Source: JBOGIF01 sp050742415
Lineage (GTDB): Bacteria > Actinomycetota > Acidimicrobiia > Acidimicrobiales > AC-14
NCBI GenBank assembly: GCA_050742415.1
Contig: JBOGIF010000197.1
Coordinates: 1 to 24,287, forward strand
Direction of reading: 5' to 3'
DNA: 24,287 nucleotides
Position numbers and translations under genes: made by a program. This document shows positions 21,227-24,287 of this stretch, piece after piece (position 1 is the stretch's first letter; every line of letters begins with the position of its first letter). Under the pieces are notes generated by a model, which had not been told where the DNA came from, did not search any database, and saw nothing but the letters and a program-made list of their open reading frames with translations.

Positions 21227-22363
21227 GGCTGCCTCCGCTCTTCTTTCGGAAGTGCTCCATTCTCCGCCGTTACGGGGTCGCAGGCAAGGGGCCGACTTGT
21301 GCGCTGACGACCCCGGAACGGAGAGCCGCGGCAGGTGGGCCGCGACCGCCAACGCAATGACGCCCACGAGCAGTGGCTGGCCCATGGCCCAGGCGGCGTA
21401 GAGAGCGATGGCGCTGAGGTCGGTGCCGAACGACGCCACCGATGTGACGGTGGCCCGGGCTCGGCCTTCGATCTGCTGCTGGAGCCGCGTGTCGATCACG
21501 ACGAGGACGAGCCGGTACAGGCCGTACGCCACCGCGATCCCGACCATACCTACCGGTCGACGGAGCATTCCAGCGGCGCTGAAGACGGCAACGGCTCCGG
21601 TGAGGGCCATGGCCAGGGTGCGCGGGCGGAGCCGGCTGGCCGAGCCACCGAGGGAGGCCCCGGCGGCGCCGGCCAGCGGGATGCCGAGCACGGCCAGGGG
21701 CACCATCGAGGTAGCGACCCCCCAGTCGTGCGCCAGCAGTGGGAAGTACTCCTCCAGGCCGTCGAGCCCGCCGAGCAGGGCAACTGCCACCACGGCGCCG
21801 CGCACGGCCGGGCGGCGGGCCACCTCGGCCACCCCGGCTCGAAGGATTGTGAAGTAATCAGGTTCCGTGCCGTCCTCGCCGCTGTGGGTGTTTGCCTTCG
21901 GCGGTTCCCGTCGGGGGTCCGGTAGACGGGTTGCGACGGCAGCCGCCGCCAGGCAGCAGGCCACGCTCATCCAACCGACGAGGGCATAGCCACCGGTGGA
22001 GAACAGGACGGTCGCCGCGGCCGCGGCCGGCAGCTGCGACAAGAGGCCCACCGCCGTGACCCGGCCGTAAAGGCGCGGATACTGCTCCTCGGCGCTAGCG
22101 GAGGCCAAGCCGTCGTACAGCAGCGCCTCGAGTGCCCCGGAGCCGAAGGCGCCACCGAGCCCCCAGAGCACGAAGCCGCCGGCGAAGGCCGCATAACCGG
22201 GAACGGTGACCCAGAGCACGTACCCCGCGGCCTGCAATACCCCGGCGACAACGAGAGCGGCACGGCGGGAGAACCGGTCAGCCAGGGCGCCGGACGGCAC
22301 CCCGGCCACGATGCCCACCGTCGACCAGATCAGGAAGAGGGTGGAGATCTGCGCGTCCGACAA
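21029..22363 (-). CDS. MFS transporter, N-terminus unclear, frame continues into a Cys-rich tail
   Basis: A major facilitator superfamily efflux-type protein of unknown substrate. The motif-A loop GALADRFSRRAALVVAGV follows the second membrane helix, and further hydrophobic segments fill residues up to about 375. The frame is open up to 22477 and encodes a first membrane helix (LAVGWAALADTIPIYALYALLF) upstream of the TTG at 22363, but contains no ATG or GTG; a TGA closes it at 22478-22480. Starting at TTG 22363 would lose helix one. An ATG at 22464 exists in another frame, so a frameshift or a non-standard start (for example CTG) is possible. The transporter probably ends near SVPGSSAHKSAPCL; the remainder to 21029 is the Cys-rich segment listed separately. 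Confidence 0.72.
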   Translation of the reverse strand: MSDAQISTLFLIWSTVGIVAGVPSGALADRFSRRAALVVAGVLQAAGYVLWVTVPGYAAFAGGFVLWGLGGAFGSGALEALLYDGLASASAEEQYPRLYGRVTAVGLLSQLPAAAAATVLFSTGGYALVGWMSVACCLAAAAVATRLPDPRREPPKANTHSGEDGTEPDYFTILRAGVAEVARRPAVRGAVVAVALLGGLDGLEEYFPLLAHDWGVATSMVPLAVLGIPLAGAAGASLGGSASRLRPRTLAMALTGAVAVFSAAGMLRRPVGMVGIAVAYGLYRLVLVVIDTRLQQQIEGRARATVTSVASFGTDLSAIALYAAWAMGQPLLVGVIALAVAAHLPRLSVPGSSAHKSAPCLRPRNGGEWSTSERRAEAAMRRHSSWWPPTCPTCESYVPCEHCRTCGAPLPPVNIGGPRRQPSATCSEPCRTKLLRERKRHLGY

Positions 22364-22545
22364 CCCGGCGTCGGCGAATAGCAGCGCGTACAGCGCGTAG
22401 ATCGGGATGGTGTCGGCCAGCGCCGCCCAACCAACCGCCAGCCGGCCGAGCCGGCGAACCTCATCAGGTGACGAACGTCAACGGTGTCGCATTGCGTCGA
22501 GAGTACCGGGGAGTCACCCGTCTGCTGAAGCGAATAGACCCGGCT

Positions 22546-22977
22546 TCACGCCGCGGGGTCGAACCAGTCGAGGCCGGGAAACCGGGCGAAGCCGCGATCG
22601 GCCGTGGCCAAACGACAGCCGTGGGCAAGCGCGACGGCAGCAAGGTGGGCGTCGGGCACGAGGTTGCCGGTAATGCCTCGGTCGCGTTCGGCGAGCTCCT
22701 CCAAGCGGCCCCACGAAGCAGTTCCTGTCGGGAGCCATCGAGCTCGACGGGCAGCACGGAGACGGGCGACGAATTCGAGCGCCAGAGTGGTGGGGGCGGG
22801 CGTGGGGACGACGCGAGGGTTTGTGACAATCCTGACGAACCCGATCAGGGCATGGTCGTGCAGCGCGAGCTCATCAGCTCCCGCCACCAGCCCGGCCAAC
22901 CAGTCGGCATAGTGCTCGTGGTTCTCCGCCTCACGGCGAAACGCGTAGACGAGGACATTGACGTCCGGCAGGATCAC
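22546..22977 (-). CDS. vapC: PIN-domain toxin (VapC family)
   Basis: A 143-residue PIN-domain ribonuclease, the toxin of a type II toxin-antitoxin pair. The first acidic residue is Asp5 in MILPDVNVLVYAFRRE, with Asp109 in NLVPDAHLAAVALAHG and Asp127 in LATADRGFARFPGL. The segment LIGFVRIVTNPRV identifies the VapC subgroup with the LPDVNVLVYA start (several of the longer mycobacterial VapCs). Length is normal and no damage is seen. It starts nine bases after the antitoxin stop on the same strand. VapC enzymes cleave specific tRNAs or rRNA; the target here is unknown. Confidence 0.9.
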   Translation of the reverse strand: MILPDVNVLVYAFRREAENHEHYADWLAGLVAGADELALHDHALIGFVRIVTNPRVVPTPAPTTLALEFVARLRAARRARWLPTGTASWGRLEELAERDRGITGNLVPDAHLAAVALAHGCRLATADRGFARFPGLDWFDPAA

Positions 22978-22986
22978 AGCGGTCGC

Positions 22987-23223
22987 TCATTCCTCGAGGG
23001 CAGCCCATAGGGCGTCACGGTCGGCGGGGTCAACGAGCAGGCGATCCTCAGGATCGCCGAAGGCGGGAAGCGGCTCAGCTCGGCCATTGGCATCCTGGTC
23101 TTCGTGGGCCAGCACCGAGCGCAGACCTTCCTCGACCAGGCTCGTGAACGTCCGGCCCTTGGCTGCAGCCCGAGCCTTGGCCTCGGCCGCCAACCCATCA
23201 GGCAGATTGATGGTCGTCCTCAT
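22987..23223 (-). CDS. vapB: Ribbon-helix-helix antitoxin (VapB family)
   Basis: A 78-residue antitoxin. The DNA-binding ribbon-helix-helix is MRTTINLPDGLAAEAKARAA followed by KGRTFTSLVEEGLRSVL. The C-terminal part, rich in Asp, Pro and Trp (LLVDPADRDALWAALEE), is the toxin-neutralising segment. ATG 23223 was chosen over ATG 23235 because a TATGCT box (23236-23231) ends seven bases upstream and overlaps the alternative start; the message would be leaderless. A perfect dyad CTCATA-CA-TATGAG covers the start and -10, a likely operator for autoregulation by the VapBC complex. Confidence 0.88.
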   Translation of the reverse strand: MRTTINLPDGLAAEAKARAAAKGRTFTSLVEEGLRSVLAHEDQDANGRAEPLPAFGDPEDRLLVDPADRDALWAALEE

Positions 23224-23236
23224 ACATATGAGCATA
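23219..23236 (-). promoter_or_regulatory. vapBC promoter (-10 TATGCT) with dyad operator CTCATA-CA-TATGAG
   Basis: The 14-base dyad at 23219-23232 is perfect, with six-base arms and a two-base centre. It overlaps the minus-strand -10 TATGCT (23236-23231) and the antitoxin ATG at 23223. Binding by VapB would block both transcription and the start. The core CATACATATGA recurs at 277-287 beside the antitoxin relic. Confidence 0.55.
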
Positions 23237-23261
23237 CCGCCAGCGGCACATGCTGCTCGAG

Positions 23262-23418
23262 CCGGAGAACCCTCACGCTGTCCGACGGGTCCTACGTCGC
23301 TCTGGCTGAGATGACGGGCACCACGCTGGCTACTCTCGACTCTCGCATCGCCCGGGCCGCGGGAGTGAGATGTACCGCTCACCTGCCGTGCAGCGGCACG
23401 GCTAGCGACATCGTATGA
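23262..23418 (+). pseudogene. C-terminal fragment of a vapC (PIN-domain) toxin gene
   Basis: In one plus-strand frame the sequence reads RRTLTLSDGSYVALAEMTGT and then TLATLDSRIARAAGVRCTAHLP, ending at a TGA at 23416-23418. This is the third quarter and end of a PIN domain: SYVALAE corresponds to the conserved D-(A/S)-xYVALAE helix and TLDSRIARAAG to the final TxDxRLARA motif. The N-terminal two thirds with the first acidic residues, and any antitoxin gene, are absent. The reading frame upstream lies antisense to the vapB gene and is not plausible coding sequence. I read it as a remnant of a third toxin-antitoxin locus. Being only about 50 codons, the call depends on motif recognition. Confidence 0.6.
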
Positions 23419-23422
23419 TGTC
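23407..23422 (+). promoter_or_regulatory. Promoter -10 (TATGAT) and dyad operator of the second vapBC
   Basis: GACATC-GTAT-GATGTC (23407-23422) is a perfect inverted repeat and contains TATGAT (23414-23419), a strong -10 box. A transcript would start near 23426 and carry a leader of about 30 bases with an AGGAGG site. The dyad is a natural operator for antitoxin autoregulation. Confidence 0.55.
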
Positions 23423-23456
23423 ACTCCTGATGACTCCATCGAACAGGAGGTGCCGT

Positions 23457-23648
23457 GTGCGCACGACCCTTTCCCTAGACGACGATCTTCTCGCCGAGGC
23501 ACAACGGCTCACCGGGACACGCGAGAAGAGCGCCTTGGTCCGCGAGGCCCTACGCGCCCTCATCCAGCGGGAGAGTGCTCGTCGGCTAGCCCGGCTGGGT
23601 GGGACCGAGCCGGCGCTGAGCGAGATACCGCGGCGGCGCGGCCAGTAG
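23457..23648 (+). CDS. vapB: Ribbon-helix-helix antitoxin (VapB family), second locus
   Basis: A 63-residue antitoxin. MRTTLSLDDDLLAEAQRLTG forms the first strand and helix, TREKSALVREALRALIQRES the second helix; the C-terminal LARLGGTEPALSEIPRRRG is the toxin-binding tail common in this VapB group. GTG 23457 was chosen because AGGAGG (23445-23450) is ideally spaced before it and the product starts with the family's MRTTL; a GTG at 23455 is out of frame. The gene ends three bases before the toxin TTG. Unlike the first module it has a true leader and a strong Shine-Dalgarno sequence. Confidence 0.88.
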   Translation: MRTTLSLDDDLLAEAQRLTGTREKSALVREALRALIQRESARRLARLGGTEPALSEIPRRRGQ

Positions 23649-23651
23649 GTT

Positions 23652-24014
23652 TTGATCCTCGTTGACACATCCGTTTGGGTCGAGCACCTCAGGACCGGGC
23701 GGCCCGACCTGGCACGACTCCTCGAGGAAGGCCTCGTGCTGGGCCACCCCTGGGTTGTGGGCGAGCTGGCCCTCGGCCATCTCGTTCGACGAGGCGAGGT
23801 CATCGGTCTTCTCGGAGCCCTACCTCGCGCCATGGTCGCCACCCCGGAGGAGATCCTGGCACTTGTCGAGCATCACCAGCTGCATGGGATCGGGATCGGT
23901 TACGTCGACGCCCAGCTGCTCGCATCCACGGTCCTCACGGATGGTGCCACGCTATGGGCCGCTGATCGACGGCTCGAGGCCGCTGCCATTCGCGTCGGCT
24001 GTGCAAGGATCTGA
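23652..24014 (+). CDS. vapC: PIN-domain toxin (VapC family), second locus
   Basis: A 120-residue PIN-domain ribonuclease. The acidic catalytic residues are Asp5 (ILVDTSVWVEHLR), Glu38 (VVGELALG), Asp86 (IGYVDAQLLAS) and Asp105 (LWAADRRL). All four are present, so the enzyme looks intact. TTG 23652 is the only start that retains the first strand, with AGTAGG just before it; translation is probably coupled to the antitoxin. It differs in subgroup from the first VapC (DTSVWVEH versus PDVNVLVYA), so the two modules are not recent duplicates of each other. Confidence 0.9.
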   Translation: MILVDTSVWVEHLRTGRPDLARLLEEGLVLGHPWVVGELALGHLVRRGEVIGLLGALPRAMVATPEEILALVEHHQLHGIGIGYVDAQLLASTVLTDGATLWAADRRLEAAAIRVGCARI

Positions 24015-24153
24015 CCGGACCGGAAAATGACTGGTCGCTGCTCACCCGGCGGGCAGTCACGGACCTCGTCGACGCCAACGCGATGGGTGCCGTCCACGGC
24101 GAGGCTGGCCTGGGCTAGCGGATGAGCCGAGGCGTCATTCCCGATCAACATGA

Positions 24154-24169
24154 CATAACGAGGATTATG
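24154..24169. repeat. Short inverted repeat CATAA-N6-TTATG
   Basis: CATAA (24154-24158) and TTATG (24165-24169) flank six bases in an AT-richer patch between the second vapC and the UvrA-like gene. The 24015-24201 gap holds no convincing gene. The repeat could be an operator or a recombination site; nothing nearby decides. Confidence 0.35.
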
Positions 24170-24201
24170 GGCGGTTACGTTAGGCCGAGCTCAACTAGCG
24201 G

Positions 24202-24287
24202 TCAGATGCCGACGTAGGCCGCGAGGTGCTCGCCGGTGAGGGTGGAGCGGGCGGCGACGAGGTCGGCGGGTGTGCCCTCGAAGACGA
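24202..24287 (-). CDS. UvrA-like ABC ATPase, C-terminal end only
   Basis: Read from the window edge on the minus strand, the last 27 residues are VFEGTPADLVAARSTLTGEH followed by LAAYVGI and a TGA at 24204-24202. The pattern (V)VFEGTPADLVAxRSTLTGxHLAAYV is the C-terminus of the actinobacterial UvrA-like (DrrC-type) proteins rather than of the core UvrA, whose end is usually different. The rest of the gene lies outside the window, so neither the ATPase motifs nor the zinc modules can be checked. Such proteins are linked to DNA repair or drug resistance. Confidence 0.65.
   Translation of the reverse strand, partial: VFEGTPADLVAARSTLTGEHLAAYVGI

Noticed and set aside
23900..24151. 83-residue minus-strand frame after the second vapC
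   Set aside because: Overlaps vapC antisense and shows no family motif; I see no gene in 24015-24201.
1..24287. CRISPR array, tRNA, rRNA, insertion sequence ends
   Set aside because: I saw no regularly spaced repeats, no cloverleaf-like sequence, no rRNA and no transposase; only a reading by eye, so short tRNA-like elements could have been missed.

Overview
The window is very GC-rich, uses GTG and TTG starts freely, and carries gene neighbourhoods typical of Actinobacteria: gcvH-garA-merR-DUF151-merR, a HisN-type phosphatase, a polyphosphate-glucokinase-like ROK kinase and a DUF222/13E12 protein behind a LexA box. The mixture (split glycine decarboxylase, zinc-ribbon GarA, RuBisCO-like protein beside mtnA) suggests a deep actinobacterial lineage such as Acidimicrobiia. 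That placement is inference; no rRNA gene is present.

Layout. 1-433: start of a frameshifted DUF222/HNH gene on the minus strand behind an SOS promoter, then a relic of a ribbon-helix-helix antitoxin. 434-4433: osmC, then a sugar-phosphate run ppgK-like, gnd, pgi. 4430-6268: typA/bipA, convergent on pgi with overlapping stop codons. 6354-9454: pgsA-like phosphatidyltransferase overlapping an 828-residue nucleotidyltransferase/phosphohexomutase fusion whose mutase domain has lost all four signature loops. 9487-18093: eleven genes on one strand: gcvH, garA-like FHA, merR (FtsR/Rv1828 type), hpt, DUF151, a second merR (Rv1830 type), a small PD-(D/E)XK-like protein, hisN, gcvT, gcvPA, gcvPB. 18154-20401 (minus): three genes chained by GTGA overlaps: a Cys/His protein, a compact RuBisCO-like protein and mtnA. 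A methyltransferase diverges from a shared promoter at about 20410. 21029-22477 (minus): MFS transporter with an in-frame Cys-rich tail that may be a separate gene. 22546-24014: two VapBC toxin-antitoxin modules with a vapC fragment between them. 24202-24287: C-terminus of a UvrA-like protein.

How it fits together. Glucose entry (ROK kinase), G6P isomerisation and 6-phosphogluconate oxidation are co-transcribed. The glycine cleavage genes bracket regulators known elsewhere to act on central carbon and nitrogen metabolism (GarA) and division (FtsR). The zinc-ribbon/RLP/mtnA operon points to methylthioribose-phosphate salvage. A recurring layout, a TANNNT box exactly six bases upstream of a GTG or ATG, suggests widespread leaderless transcription. 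The two ends of the window are accessory: toxin-antitoxin loci, relics and an SOS-controlled 13E12-type gene.

All calls come from reading sequence and remembered family motifs; no database search was run.
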